Origin: Apium graveolens
Taxonomy: Eukaryota; Streptophyta; Magnoliopsida; Apiales; Apiaceae
NCBI RefSeq assembly: GCF_009905375.1
Contig: NC_133649.1
Location: forward strand, 237,364,201-237,428,200
Direction of reading: 5' to 3'
Length of the DNA: 64,000 bases
Part shown: piece after piece, positions 1 through 10,139 of the stretch
How positions within the stretch are numbered: position 1 is the stretch's first letter
Layout: each line of letters starts with the position of its first letter
The notes under the pieces: generated by a model
Seen by the model: only the letters and a program-made list of their open reading frames with translations
Databases searched by the model: none
Told to the model about the DNA's origin: nothing
Made by a program: the position numbers and the translations under genes

Positions 1-489
1 TGTTGGATTTTAATCGCAGCGGAGGCATAGTAAAACACTTTTACACATACTAAATCCAAATAAAAGCATATAAATCGTGGTAAAAACGTAGGGATCGTTT
101 ACTAACGTTTAATAGCGATCCAAATCTGATGATCGGAGATCCTTAGCAGCTGCTCCTCAAACGTGAAACACTCCACCGGTATCCACCAAGAAAACGATGC
201 TAAGGAGGTGGAGAGAATTAGGTTTTATAAAATTTTGGGGTTTTAGGTTAGAATAAAAATAGGGTTTATAATAGTATATTTATAGGCAAAATTTTCAGCT
301 GAAATTTTCCCATAAAATATTATTATTATTAACCCATTTATTATTCTCATTAATAATTAAAACACCTTTTAATTATTAATCCTTTTTCTAAACACTTTAG
401 AAATAATTCTCTCTCTTGATTTAATTTCCAAAAATTAAATTCTTAATTAATAATATTAAGAACTTTTCTGAATTAATTTATAATCAGTT
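1..489 (-). repeat. copia-1 3' LTR, first segment
   Basis: Begins TGTTGGATTTTAATCGCAGC exactly at the window edge and matches 16966 onward almost base for base. In the element's own (minus) direction this is the end of the 3' LTR. A minus-strand TATA box (plus TATATTTATAGG) lies near 270-285. The segment stops at the gypsy insertion, whose duplication CAGTT occupies 485-489. Confidence 0.9.
485..489. repeat. Target-site duplication, left copy (CAGTT)
   Basis: CAGTT directly precedes the gypsy LTR start (TGATAGGG at 490) and recurs at 11141-11145 straight after the gypsy 3' LTR. The uninterrupted copia LTR has CAATT at the same place near 17460, which confirms the empty site. Confidence 0.95.
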
Positions 490-1058
490 TGATAGGGATA
501 AATAAATTATGATTGTATTATTAAATACTGCATTAATTGTACAAGCTGTGGGCTGCTAGGCCCAATAAAAAGATATATGATACTCAGACCAGAAAGGTTA
601 AGCCTGATGGACCAGATCAGGCCTGATGGAATAAAAAAGGCCCAAAAGCCCTGATTATTAATTAATTTCGTAATTAATTAATAAGGGACAAAACAGATGT
701 TGAAAAGAGTCCCGATAAGGATATAAATCCTTGGAGATTAGCCTCAAGGGGACCTAAAAGGATAAGGAATCAGTTTCCTACTATCTAGGACTCCAAAGTC
801 CATTCTAACTATGAGACTTGCCCACCAAGTCTTCTATACCAAGTCCAATTCAAGGACTCCCAACATCTATATAAGGGGCCTCACCCCACAAATCAGAACT
901 ATGTTTTTTGGCTTGATTCTCTAATTCACAGAGATATGTAGGCATCTCGTAAAGGCAGATTGAGTCACGAAACACGAGAGCAGCCATTAAAGGCCTTGAG
1001 CTCCTGAATCTTAGTATTAAATACAGCAAGTAATAACCTTGGTTTTTTATCCATAACA
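490..1058 (+). repeat. Gypsy 5' LTR
   Basis: Starts TGATAGGGAT and ends CATAACA. It equals 10572-11140 in length (569 bp) with five differences (near 833, 904, 927, 936 and 1051). It holds the promoter (TATA at 867-876) and the inverted AT-rich stretch AATTAATTTCGTAATTAATT near 661. Confidence 0.95.
866..876 (+). promoter_or_regulatory. TATA box of the gypsy 5' LTR
   Basis: CTATATAAGG near 868-877 is the only good plus-strand TATA in the LTR. It lies about 185 bp before the LTR end, leaving room for U3 before and R-U5 after. The same sequence recurs in the 3' LTR near 10949. Confidence 0.7.
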
Positions 1059-1077
1059 TTTGGCGCCGTCTGTGGGA
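1059..1077 (+). other. Gypsy primer-binding site
   Basis: TGGCGCCGTCTGTGGGAA begins at 1061, two bases after the LTR end, where minus-strand priming occurs. It ends in the CCA complement TGG as expected of a tRNA 3' end. The first nine bases suit tRNA-Asp or tRNA-Arg acceptors; which one is used cannot be decided here. Confidence 0.85.
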
Positions 1078-1094
1078 AAAACGGAACAACAACC

Positions 1095-4000
1095 ATGGCG
1101 AGAACACGGAGAACAACCAGCACTCTGGAGGAGGGAACACCATCAGGGACAACCCAGGTGATTTCATCAACCGTGGAGGTTCCTCCCCATTCAACTTATG
1201 CATCTACTCAGGAGGAAGCCCAGACAGGGGCAACTCATCCTCAGCCACAAGGGACAACTCCCCCGACTATTCAAGGTACGAATCCTCAAGTTCAACAAAT
1301 ACATATACCTGTGAATTCTCGACCCGTCGGGTATGAATATTCAACTATTGTTACTACTAACCCCCCTTATGGGATGCCCCTTCACCCTGAGGTTGGAGGA
1401 AGTGGATATGCTGGGCGAAGCGAAGCACGAGGGCGGTCGCCCCCCTATATACGAGGTTTGGATCCTATCCCTGAGGATCGGGAATTTTCTGGTCCATACA
1501 CTGAGAGAGACTCCGAATCTTCGGATGATGAAGTGGCCCCGAGAAGGAGGCGTCCTGGAAAAGAGCCAATGGCCGATGGAAGGCAACGCCCCCAAAGCAC
1601 CCCAGGGGCGAATCCCCAAGAAGTGCAGGAAAAGATCAGGGCTCATGAGGCTGAAATCCAAAGGCTGAGGCGTGATTTGGAGGCTCACCAAGCCACCAGA
1701 CCCCACATACCTCCTAGGGGGAGAAATCCTCCTCCTATCATAGACCTGGATGGTCCGGTAAGAAGAAGGGCTGCTGTCCCAAGAACTGATCCAAGCAATC
1801 TCCTTCCCCTTGGAGATCCTGATGATCCAACTCCACCCTTCACGGAAGAGATAATGAATGCCCATATCTCAAGGAAATTCAAGATGCCCACTATCAAAGC
1901 CTATGATGGCACGGGAGACCCCGCTAATCATGTTAGGACATTCTCTAATGCACTGTTGCTGCAACCCGTGAATGATGCTATAAAATGTCGGGCCTTCCCT
2001 CAAACCCTGTCGGGTATGGCTCAAAGATGGTACAGTCGCCTACCCCCAAATTCTATTGGATCATTCAGAGAATTAAGTCAGGCTTTTATTAAGCAATTCA
2101 TCAGTGGAAGAGTCCATGAGAAAAGTTCATCATCTCTTATGAGTCTTGTGCAGGGAGCTAAAGAATCCTTAAGAGATTACCTAAATCGTTTTACAAAGGA
2201 GGCTTTAAAAGTCCCAGACCTTGATGATAAGGTAGCCATGATAGCACTGCAACAAGGAACTAGGGATGAGTTTTTCAAGATGTCTTTGGCCAAACGACCC
2301 CCTGAGAGCATGTTGCAGCTCCAAGAGAGGGCAGGGAAGTATATCAAGGTTGAAGAAAGTATGAGGAAGACCGTAGTAAGTAATGAGCCCACTGGAGGCA
2401 AGAAACGAAAAACTGATTTGGAGTATATCGCTAAGGATAAGTATCCTAGAACTGAACAAAACCTTGATTCAACCCCCAAGAAGGGAGGACCTGGGCAAAA
2501 GTTCACTGAATACGCTAAGTTGAATGCTCCCAGAAGTCAGATTTTGATGGAGATTGAGAAAGACAGAGATATTCGCTGGCCTAAGCCCTTGAAGGCTGAT
2601 CCCGCCAAGCTAGATAAGGGCAAGTATTGCAGGTTTCACAAAGATGTTGGTCATGACACCGATGAGTGTAGGCAGTTGAAAGATGAAATTGAGTTTTTGA
2701 TTCGAAAAGGAAGATTGAACAAGTATACTGGAGATGGAGGAGACAGAAATAATAATGGAAGGAAGAACTTTGAAGATCGTAGGAGGGACCAAGATGATCA
2801 GGGGCGGAATCCCCAACCTAGAGGACCAGTTATAAACACCATTTATGGAGGGCCGAGACCTCGAGGGCCTGTGATAAACACGATCTTTGGAGGTCCAACT
2901 GCTGCTGGATTGTCCAAAAATTCCAGAAAGGCATATACTAGAGAGGTTATGCATATTGTTGGAGAAGCCCCGAAGAGGGCCAGGACAGAAGTAACATTGG
3001 CTTTTGATGATTCCGACCTAGAGGGTGTGAAGTTTCCCCATGACGACCTGCTGGTCATAACGCCGATAATAGGAAATAGCCCGGTTAAGAGGGTCCTTGT
3101 GGATAATGGTGCTTCTGTGGATATCTTGCTCCACGACACCTTTCTAAGGATGGGGTATAACGACTCCCAGTTGACACCAACCGACATGCCGATATATGGA
3201 TTTGCTGGAGTAGAATGTCCTGTGGAAGGGATAATTAAATTGCCAACCACCATAGGTACGGAGCCAAGGCAAGCAACGCAGATGCTGGATTTTGTGGTGG
3301 TAAAGGCTAGTTCAACTTATAATGCTATCATGGGGAGAACAGGGATACATGCCTTCAAGGCAGTCCCCTCTTCCTACCATTCAGTCATGAAGTTTCCCAC
3401 CCGAAACGGGATTGGAGAAGAGAGAGGAGATCAAAAAATGGCTAGAAGCTGTTATGTGGCCTCTTTGAGGGCAGATGGAGTCGGGGGGCAGGTTCTTCCT
3501 ATTGAAGAAATGGATGTTCGAGAAAATGATGAGAATAGAGGAAGGCCAGCAGAAGAACTGGTTTCGGTTCCTTTAGATCCCAAGAATCCTGAGAGGATGA
3601 CTTTCATTGGAGCCACATTAGAGGAGCCCCTTAGAGGGAAGTTAGTGAAATTTTTGCAAGAAAATAGTGATGTGTTTGCATGGTCAGCAGCTGATATGCC
3701 AGGCATAGACCCAGAGTTAATTACTCACAAATTAAACGTGGATCCAAGCCGGAAGACAGTGAAACAAAAGAAAAGAAATTTTGCCCCGGAAAGACAAGAG
3801 GCTATAAAGCAGGAAGTGGAAAAGCTCTTAGAGGCTGGTTTCATTGAGGAGATTCAATTTCCGGAGTGGTTAGCAAACCCTGTAATGGTGAAGAAGGCTA
3901 ATGGAAAGTGGAGGATGTGTATAGACTTCACCGATCTGAATGATGCATGCCCCAAAGACTGTTTTCCGCTGCCTAGAATTGATACTTTGATTGATGCCAC

Positions 4001-6800
4001 CGCTGGACATGAGATGCTGAGTTTTATGGATGGGTTTAGCGGATACAACCAGATCAAAATGCATAAGGATGACATTCCAAAGGTATCATTTATCACTGAC
4101 TTTGGTGTTTATTGTTATCTTGTTATGGCGTTTGGTCTCAAGAATGCAGGAGCCACCTATCAAAGGTTGGTGAATAAAATTTTTAAGGATCTTATTGGGA
4201 AGACTATGGAAGTCTATGTTGATGACATGCTAGTCAAGAGTCTAGTAAAGACTGATCATATAACCCATTTGAGGGAAGCTTTTGAGGTCCTGAGGTACCA
4301 CAAGATGATGTTGAATCCCACGAAGTGTGCTTTCGGAGTAGGATCTGGAAAATTCTTGGGATTGATGGTCTCAAAGAGGGGAATTGAGGCTAACCCCGAT
4401 AAAATAAAGGCAATCCTGGACATGGAACCCCCAAAAACTGTCAAGGATGTTCAGAAACTCACAGGAAGGGTTGCTGCGCTAGGACGATTCATCTCCAAGT
4501 CAGGAGACAAGTGCTTGTCATTCTTCAAGTCATTAAAGAACATTAAAGACTTTGTATGGAGTGAGGAAAATCAGAAGGCATTTGAAGAGTTAAAGAAGTA
4601 TATGGGCCAGGCCCCGTTGTTGGCCAAGCCAGTTCTGGGTGAAGTTTTATTCTTGTACTTGGCTGTTTCAGAAAGCGCCTTGAGCGCGGTGTTGGTTAAG
4701 GAGGAACTGAAAGTCCAGAAACCCGTATACTATGTCAGCAAAATTTTGCATGGTGCTGAGTTGAATTATTCAGCCATTGAGAAATTCGCTTTAGCCTTGG
4801 TAATGGCTTCAAGAAAGCTGCGTCCTTATTTTCAAGCTCACCAAATTGAAGTACTAACAAATCAGCCACTGAGAAATATCATTCACAGTCCCAAGGCAAG
4901 TGGGAGACTGATTAAGTGGGCAATAGAGTTGGGAGAGTTCGATCTCAAGTATAAGCCACGTACGACCATAAAAGCCCAGGCACTAGCTGACTTCGTGGTG
5001 GAATGTACCATACCCAACCAAGAAGTCGGGGGGCAGGAAGATACCATACCTCAAGACAAGGGAGTCGACAATGGGGACAAGGAGAAAGAATATTGGGTTC
5101 TCTATTTTGATGGAGCATCAAAAACAAATTCCAGTGGAGCAGGGTTGGTTTTGCAAAGCCCTGATGGATTCTTAATTGAGTATGCCATGAAGCTAGACTT
5201 CCCAACAACAAACAATGAGGCAGAGTATGAAGCCCTGATTGCTGGCCTTGGTCTAGCTGGGACACTTAGAGTCAAAAACTTAAAGGTCCGTGGAGACTCG
5301 AAGCTGATCATATCCCAGGTAAAGGGAGAATTTGAGGCAAGGGATGATACGATGGCTAAGTATGTTCGCCTAGTAAGGGCTGTGATGACCCAATTTAATG
5401 AATGCCATGTTGAACACATTCCAAGGGAAGAAAATGCTAAAGCAGATGCGCTATCAAAGTTTGCTTCATCTGAGATTGAAGAAAGTTCAGGAAGTGTGTA
5501 CTTCCGTGTTTTGAAGACACGAAGCATAGATGTTAAGCTTGTGGCTCCCGTAGGCTTGGGGACGTCATGGATTGATCCCATCAAGGCTCACATTCAGACC
5601 GGTTGGTTGCCAAGCGATGCAATTGAGGCACGGAAGTTAACTGTTCGAGCACTAAGGTACTATTTGATAGATGGGATTCTATATAAAAGATCTTTCGTGG
5701 TTCCTTACCTGAGGTGTCTCAGGCCCGATGAGGCACGCTTGGCTCTTGAAGAAGTGCATGAAGGTATTTGTGGACAACACCTGGGGGGCAGGGCCTTGGC
5801 TCATAAAATAACCCGTTTAGGCTTCTATTGGCCAGAAATGATGGCTGATGCCAAAGAATATGTGAAGAAGTGTGATCGCTGTCAGAAGCATGCACCAGTT
5901 GTTAGACAACCCCCCGAGATGCTGACCTCTATCAACTCGCCTATTCCCTTTGCCATGTGGGGGATGGATATTCTAGGGCCTTTTCCTATGGCCACGGCAC
6001 AAAGGAAATTTCTGATTGTAGCCATTGATTATTTCACCAAGTGGATCGAAGCCAAACCCTTGGCCAAAATCACAACTAAGCAGGTTGCACAATTCCTGTG
6101 GGAAAACATTATGTGCCGATATGGAATTCCCCGTATCCTCGTCACTGACAATGGAACACAATTCAACAATGAGGAATTCAAGAAGTATTGTGAAGAAAAT
6201 GAAATTGAGTTACGATTCACCTCTGTGGCTCACCCGCAAGCCAATGGGCAAGCAGAGGTAGCAAATCGGATAATCCTGGATGGACTAAAAAAGAGGATCG
6301 AGAAGTCAAGAAATAATTGGGTGGATGAGATACTTCCAATATTATGGGCCTATAGGACTACCTGTAGAGTCACGACAGGAGCAACTCCTTTCATGTTGGC
6401 ATATGGGGCAGAAGCAGTAGTTCTCGTGGAGATATCGCATTCCTCTCCAAGGATTCAGACTTTCAATGCTGTAGAAAATGAGGAAGGGCAGAGGTTAGCC
6501 CTGGATCTAATTGATGAAGTGCGAGATGAGGCACATGCAAAGATAGTAGAATATCAGAAAAAGGCTTCATTCTATTACAACCTAAGGGTTAAAGAGAGAT
6601 TTTTTAAACAAGGAGATCTAGTTTTGAGAAAAATAGAGGCTTCTGGTGTTGGACAGAAAGGAAAGCTTGCCCCGAATTGGGAAGGGCCGTACAGAGTCAA
6701 GAGCGTTCAGGGTAGAGGAACCTACAAGCTGGAAACTATGGAAGGTTTTGAAGTCCCGAGGACCTGGCACGCACAAAACCTGAAGGTTTACTATGTGTAA
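1095..6800 (+). CDS. Gag-pol polyprotein of the Tat-lineage gypsy (1901 aa, intact)
   Basis: One uninterrupted frame encodes capsid and all enzymes. Seen in order: a Pro- and Arg-rich N-terminus; gag core about 255-400; a Cys/His knuckle (CRFH...GHDTDEC, about 511-525); protease at D670 in VDNGAS, with N where most families have T or S; RT about 910-1130 with FMDGFSGYNQ (D979) and YVDD (D1043, D1044); a first RNase H about 1180-1256 that has lost catalytic Asp residues (LAVSESAL, VLTNQPL); a second, archaeal-type RNase H from 1333 with YFDGAS (D1339), NEAEYEAL, RGDSK and KADALS intact; integrase with a HHCC finger about 1541-1599 and D1625, D1685, E1721 (DD35E). No chromodomain is visible. 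The ATG lies 36 bp after the LTR, and no frameshift separates gag from pol. The antisense gene lies downstream. Confidence 0.95.
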   Translation: MARTRRTTSTLEEGTPSGTTQVISSTVEVPPHSTYASTQEEAQTGATHPQPQGTTPPTIQGTNPQVQQIHIPVNSRPVGYEYSTIVTTNPPYGMPLHPEVGGSGYAGRSEARGRSPPYIRGLDPIPEDREFSGPYTERDSESSDDEVAPRRRRPGKEPMADGRQRPQSTPGANPQEVQEKIRAHEAEIQRLRRDLEAHQATRPHIPPRGRNPPPIIDLDGPVRRRAAVPRTDPSNLLPLGDPDDPTPPFTEEIMNAHISRKFKMPTIKAYDGTGDPANHVRTFSNALLLQPVNDAIKCRAFPQTLSGMAQRWYSRLPPNSIGSFRELSQAFIKQFISGRVHEKSSSSLMSLVQGAKESLRDYLNRFTKEALKVPDLDDKVAMIALQQGTRDEFFKMSLAKRPPESMLQLQERAGKYIKVEESMRKTVVSNEPTGGKKRKTDLEYIAKDKYPRTEQNLDSTPKKGGPGQKFTEYAKLNAPRSQILMEIEKDRDIRWPKPLKADPAKLDKGKYCRFHKDVGHDTDECRQLKDEIEFLIRKGRLNKYTGDGGDRNNNGRKNFEDRRRDQDDQGRNPQPRGPVINTIYGGPRPRGPVINTIFGGPTAAGLSKNSRKAYTREVMHIVGEAPKRARTEVTLAFDDSDLEGVKFPHDDLLVITPIIGNSPVKRVLVDNGASVDILLHDTFLRMGYNDSQLTPTDMPIYGFAGVECPVEGIIKLPTTIGTEPRQATQMLDFVVVKASSTYNAIMGRTGIHAFKAVPSSYHSVMKFPTRNGIGEERGDQKMARSCYVASLRADGVGGQVLPIEEMDVRENDENRGRPAEELVSVPLDPKNPERMTFIGATLEEPLRGKLVKFLQENSDVFAWSAADMPGIDPELITHKLNVDPSRKTVKQKKRNFAPERQEAIKQEVEKLLEAGFIEEIQFPEWLANPVMVKKANGKWRMCIDFTDLNDACPKDCFPLPRIDTLIDATAGHEMLSFMDGFSGYNQIKMHKDDIPKVSFITDFGVYCYLVMAFGLKNAGATYQRLVNKIFKDLIGKTMEVYVDDMLVKSLVKTDHITHLREAFEVLRYHKMMLNPTKCAFGVGSGKFLGLMVSKRGIEANPDKIKAILDMEPPKTVKDVQKLTGRVAALGRFISKSGDKCLSFFKSLKNIKDFVWSEENQKAFEELKKYMGQAPLLAKPVLGEVLFLYLAVSESALSAVLVKEELKVQKPVYYVSKILHGAELNYSAIEKFALALVMASRKLRPYFQAHQIEVLTNQPLRNIIHSPKASGRLIKWAIELGEFDLKYKPRTTIKAQALADFVVECTIPNQEVGGQEDTIPQDKGVDNGDKEKEYWVLYFDGASKTNSSGAGLVLQSPDGFLIEYAMKLDFPTTNNEAEYEALIAGLGLAGTLRVKNLKVRGDSKLIISQVKGEFEARDDTMAKYVRLVRAVMTQFNECHVEHIPREENAKADALSKFASSEIEESSGSVYFRVLKTRSIDVKLVAPVGLGTSWIDPIKAHIQTGWLPSDAIEARKLTVRALRYYLIDGILYKRSFVVPYLRCLRPDEARLALEEVHEGICGQHLGGRALAHKITRLGFYWPEMMADAKEYVKKCDRCQKHAPVVRQPPEMLTSINSPIPFAMWGMDILGPFPMATAQRKFLIVAIDYFTKWIEAKPLAKITTKQVAQFLWENIMCRYGIPRILVTDNGTQFNNEEFKKYCEENEIELRFTSVAHPQANGQAEVANRIILDGLKKRIEKSRNNWVDEILPILWAYRTTCRVTTGATPFMLAYGAEAVVLVEISHSSPRIQTFNAVENEEGQRLALDLIDEVRDEAHAKIVEYQKKASFYYNLRVKERFFKQGDLVLRKIEASGVGQKGKLAPNWEGPYRVKSVQGRGTYKLETMEGFEVPRTWHAQNLKVYYV

Positions 6801-7157
6801 GATAGGAGAAGTACGATTCTCACTTGTCATTGACAAGTAGGTTTAAAAGCACCTTGAAGCTTTGCTTGCATAGGATTTTATATTCCAGTAAAATTTACAT
6901 TATCTAGTTATTGTTGATTAGGGTCGAACCCATGCTATGTAAGGTTTTGGAAAACCAGACTTCATATTAAAGAGTTTGAAATTATTTCTATCTAAGGATG
7001 TTTAAGGTTCAAATGCATATTAAGATTGTAAAGATAAAACAGAAAAAGGCAAGAAAAGCAACATATAGAATACAAGCCCCGAAGGGTAATAAGTTCTAAA
7101 TGCGATTAAGTCAATACATAGAAAGCCACAATGGGCCAAACAAGAAAAACAAAATAC
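6801..7157. other. Spacer between convergent gag-pol and antisense gene
   Basis: No ORF or repeat is visible. The stop of gag-pol (6800) and the stop of the antisense gene (7158) face each other across 357 bp, so the 3' ends of both transcripts should lie here. I could not pick a clear AATAAA on either strand. Confidence 0.6.
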
Positions 7158-9018
7158 TCAAAGATCCTTGAAGAAGTCATCATCGATGTTTCCTTCATTG
7201 GCAGCAGAAGAAGGAACTGGAACATGATCAGCACCTCGAGGAGAAACAGCTTCGGCCTCAGCAGAAGAAGCAAGAATAGGAGAAAGAGGGATATCATCAA
7301 GAAGAGGCTCTTTCCCAGGAATATCAGGGACTGGATAGGCAGTAAGAGTCACCTCCGGAATCTTCTTCCCAATCTCCTCTACTATCTGCTCCCAACAGCT
7401 AGAAAAGGTCTCCGGGAAGTTAGCATCGTACTCAGCATTTAGGACATCCTGAAAGTCCTGAGATGCCTTATACTCAGCTATCACCTCAGCTCGGGCCCTT
7501 TGAGCATCCAGCTCCAGCTTACGAACTTTCTCCTTCTCGTCCGCCAGCTCCTTCTCTACCTCACGAAAACGAGTGAAGTTGGCCTCGGAAGCCTTGAGGT
7601 ACCTATCCCTGTCCCTCTCAGCAATAGTTAGGCTGGTCCTCACATCCTTCAAATTGTGAAGGGCAGCCTGGAGATAGGTATTCATCTGCACGAACATATC
7701 AAAGTACAGTAAGTAATAATAAACAAAAAAAAAACAGTTAAAAAAGAAAGAGGCTTACAGAAGCCACGGCCTGAGCACCCAGACGTTCAATCTGTAGGTC
7801 ATCAGAAGACTCGACGATCTCAGCCCTGTCACGAGGCGTGATCACACTCTGAGACCAAACGGCGGCAGCCTCGGAACTCCCTACCACCGTGTCCCTCCTC
7901 TGAAGGCCCCAAGTGACGGTGAAGGGAGAGTTATCTTCATCAAGGCTAGGAGGCCTCTGGGATAAAAAAGTAGGGACGGCCTCCTGAACCGTGACTGAAG
8001 GGCCGTCACCAATCCTAACCCGCTTGTCGCGGTGGCTCTCAACAGCAGAGCCCTTGGCGGCACGGGCCTCCCGCTTCTTGAAGATCGTGTCCAAAGCGGC
8101 CCTAGCTGCAGGCAAATACAAGCACGTAAGAAAAAGGACAAATAGAAAATGGAGGAAATGGAACAAAAAGGGGAAAGAAATACCCTCGGGACCAAGGTCA
8201 CTTAGACCTACACCTTGCAAATTACCCTCTGAAAGGATGAGAGCGCAATGGTGCAAGTTATCAGCAGTAATGGCCTTGATGGCCGCATCCTCATCTATCC
8301 CCAATTTTAGGTCTCTTAAAGACCCGTCTATACTTTTTGAGAAGTTGGGCCTGAAAAAATGGTCCCAACCCTCCTCGGAATCCAGAAATATATAAAACCA
8401 CTCACTCTTCCATGTTGGATACGAGTCGGGATTGGTGCCAGAAATAAAGCAGGAACGAGCCAAGGATCTATGAACTATTTTGACCCATCCTTGGTCCTCA
8501 GAAGCATTTACAAATTTAAATAAATAACGAAAGACACAAACATTTGGCTCAAAACCGTGTTTACGAGATTGGGCCATATAACAGTGAATAAAACGCCAAG
8601 AGTTGGGAGTGAGTTGGGTCGGACAGACTCGGGCCTCAGCCAAAAGGCGAAAAACAAAAGGATGAGGAGGTAGGCGAAAACCAGCATAGAAGGTTTCCTT
8701 ATAGACCCGAATGGCCCCAGGTTTTGGGTAGCAGGCCCTATCATTTGGGCCTGGAGCCTCGGCCCTATAAGGGTGGGAAATGCCAAAAAGGCGGGCTATG
8801 GTACCTACTTGATCTGGACCAAATCTAGAAGGATAATTATATGCATCTAAGTGTAACATGTTAGGAAAGGCTTGCCCAAATTCGGTTAAAAGATCCCTAA
8901 GAGAAATAACTGAGGAATGTACAAGAGATTTTTTACCTCGGCTGGCCCTAGAGGGACGGGCAACAGCTTGGGGGACATGAGAGTGAGATGAATCGGAATC
9001 CGCCATGGATGAAGACAA
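7158..9018 (-). CDS. Antisense gene of the gypsy: three predicted exons, Transposase_28-like protein
   Basis: Read on the minus strand, ORFs 9018-7738 and 7697-7158 join through two consensus introns. Exon 1 is 9018-8184, intron 8183-8106 (78 nt, GTATTT...CTGCAG), exon 2 is 8105-7759, intron 7758-7686 (73 nt, GTAAGC...GTGCAG), exon 3 is 7685-7158. Exon lengths sum to 1710 nt, exactly 570 codons, and both joins keep frame. Intron 1 is a multiple of 3, so the unspliced ORF runs through it as an odd hydrophobic run. The N-terminal half (IARLFGI, YKETFYAGFRLP, NSWRFIHCYM, KSEWFYIF) resembles the 'putative gypsy-type transposon' family (Pfam PF04195). Exon 3 is charged and probably coiled-coil, with an acidic C-terminus. 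A second ATG lies at 9006. Antisense ORFs at this place are known in Tat elements such as Grande and Retand; their function is unknown. A TATA box about 195 bp upstream supports a separate promoter. Confidence 0.8.
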
Positions 9019-9211
9019 AAACCCAGGAAGCTCTTGAAAGTAAGTAAAGAAGATGAAGATTCAAATGGAATCTTCAAAATAAGCCCAGAAAGCGGCGGAG
9101 TAGAAAGCCGAAAATCGCTTGGAGGTGGCGATTCTTGAGAGACTAATTGCAGAGTTGAAATTTAGAAATTTTTGTGAAAGTGAAGTGTGAGAAATGAACT
9201 CACACTCCACC
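9019..9211 (-). promoter_or_regulatory. 5' leader of the antisense gene
   Basis: The interval between the antisense TATA and its ATG has no ORF. On the minus strand it is pyrimidine-rich, as is usual for a plant 5' UTR. The exact start of transcription cannot be placed. Confidence 0.45.
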
Positions 9212-9224
9212 TCTTATATAGAGG
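9212..9224 (-). promoter_or_regulatory. TATA box for the antisense gene
   Basis: On the minus strand the sequence reads CCTCTATATAAGA, a canonical plant TATA box, about 195-205 bp upstream of the first ATG of the antisense gene. No plus-strand gene would use it. Confidence 0.65.
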
Positions 9225-9329
9225 AGCTCAAAGATGCACAAACGGGCCTGGGCCTAATAAAAAGGCGGGAAGCCCATAAGATTTGAATTTTGAAAAGATT
9301 TTAAATCAAAGTTCAATGAATGAATCAAG

Positions 9330-10132
9330 GCTCGAACAGCCTCAACAACGCTCAGGATACATCGTCCCTAGCCGTTGTTAGAAGTGTGGCTCCTAGGCGT
9401 GGTTCAACAACGCCCAGGAAGCATCTGTATTCAACAACGCCCAGGACGCAAGTTTCCTAGACGTTGTTAGAAAACTGTCTCCTAGGCGTGGGTGCACAAC
9501 GTCTAGGATCTATGAAAGCATCTGTCTTAAACAACGCCCAGGACGCAAGTTTTCCTAGACGTTGTTAGGAAACTGTCTCCTAGGCGTGGATCAACAACGC
9601 TCAGGATACATCGTCCCTAGCCGTTGTTAGAAGTGTGGCTCCTAGGCGTGGTACAACAACGCCCAGGAAGCATCTGTATTCAACAACGCTCAGGGTACAT
9701 CGTCCCTAGCCGTTGTTAGAAGTGTGGCTCCTAGGCGTGGTACAACAACGCCCAGGAAGCATCTGTATTCAACAACGCTCAGGGTACATCGTCCCTAGCC
9801 GTTGTTAGAAGTGTGGCTCCTAGGCGTGGTACAACAACGCCCAGGAAGCATCTGTATTCAACAACGCCCAGGACGCAAGTTTCCTAGACGTTGTTAGAAA
9901 ACTGTCTTCTAGGCGTGGGTACACAACGTCTAGGATCTATGAAAGCATCTGTCTTAAACAACGCCCAGGACGCAAGTTTCCTAGACGTTGTTAGGAAACC
10001 GTCTCCTAGGCGTGGATCAACAACGCCCAGGAAGCATCAGCCTCCAACAACGCCCAGGACGCAAGTTTTCCTAGACGTTGTTAGGAAACTGTCTCCTAGG
10101 CGTGGATCAACAACGCCTAGGATGTATTGAGC
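9330..10132. repeat. Minisatellite of alternating inverted cores, including an exact 89-bp period
   Basis: Cores of the type AACAACGCCCAGGA alternate with near inverted copies such as TCCTAGACGTTGTT and TCCTAGGCGTGGTT. Between 9592 and 9858 a complete 89-bp unit recurs with exact spacing (starts 9592, 9681, 9770, next core at 9859). The flanks hold variant shorter units with GACGCAAGTTTCC spacers. It is far more GC-rich than its surroundings. Short ORFs across it are by-products of the repeat. It lies between the antisense promoter and the purine tract, in the 3' non-coding region of the gypsy. Confidence 0.9.
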
Positions 10133-10139
10133 AACAAAA

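Noticed and set aside
850..1203. 117-codon minus-strand ORF over the gypsy 5' LTR and gag start
   Set aside because: Shadow of the LTR and gag sequence; no domain and no independent promoter.
9891..10130. 79-codon ORF
   Set aside because: It is wholly made of minisatellite units; the internal peptide repeat follows from the DNA repeat.
9330..10132. Regularly spaced repeats resembling a CRISPR array
   Set aside because: Units and spacers are both repetitive, the cores alternate in orientation, and the block lies inside a plant retrotransposon next to its purine tract. It is a minisatellite.
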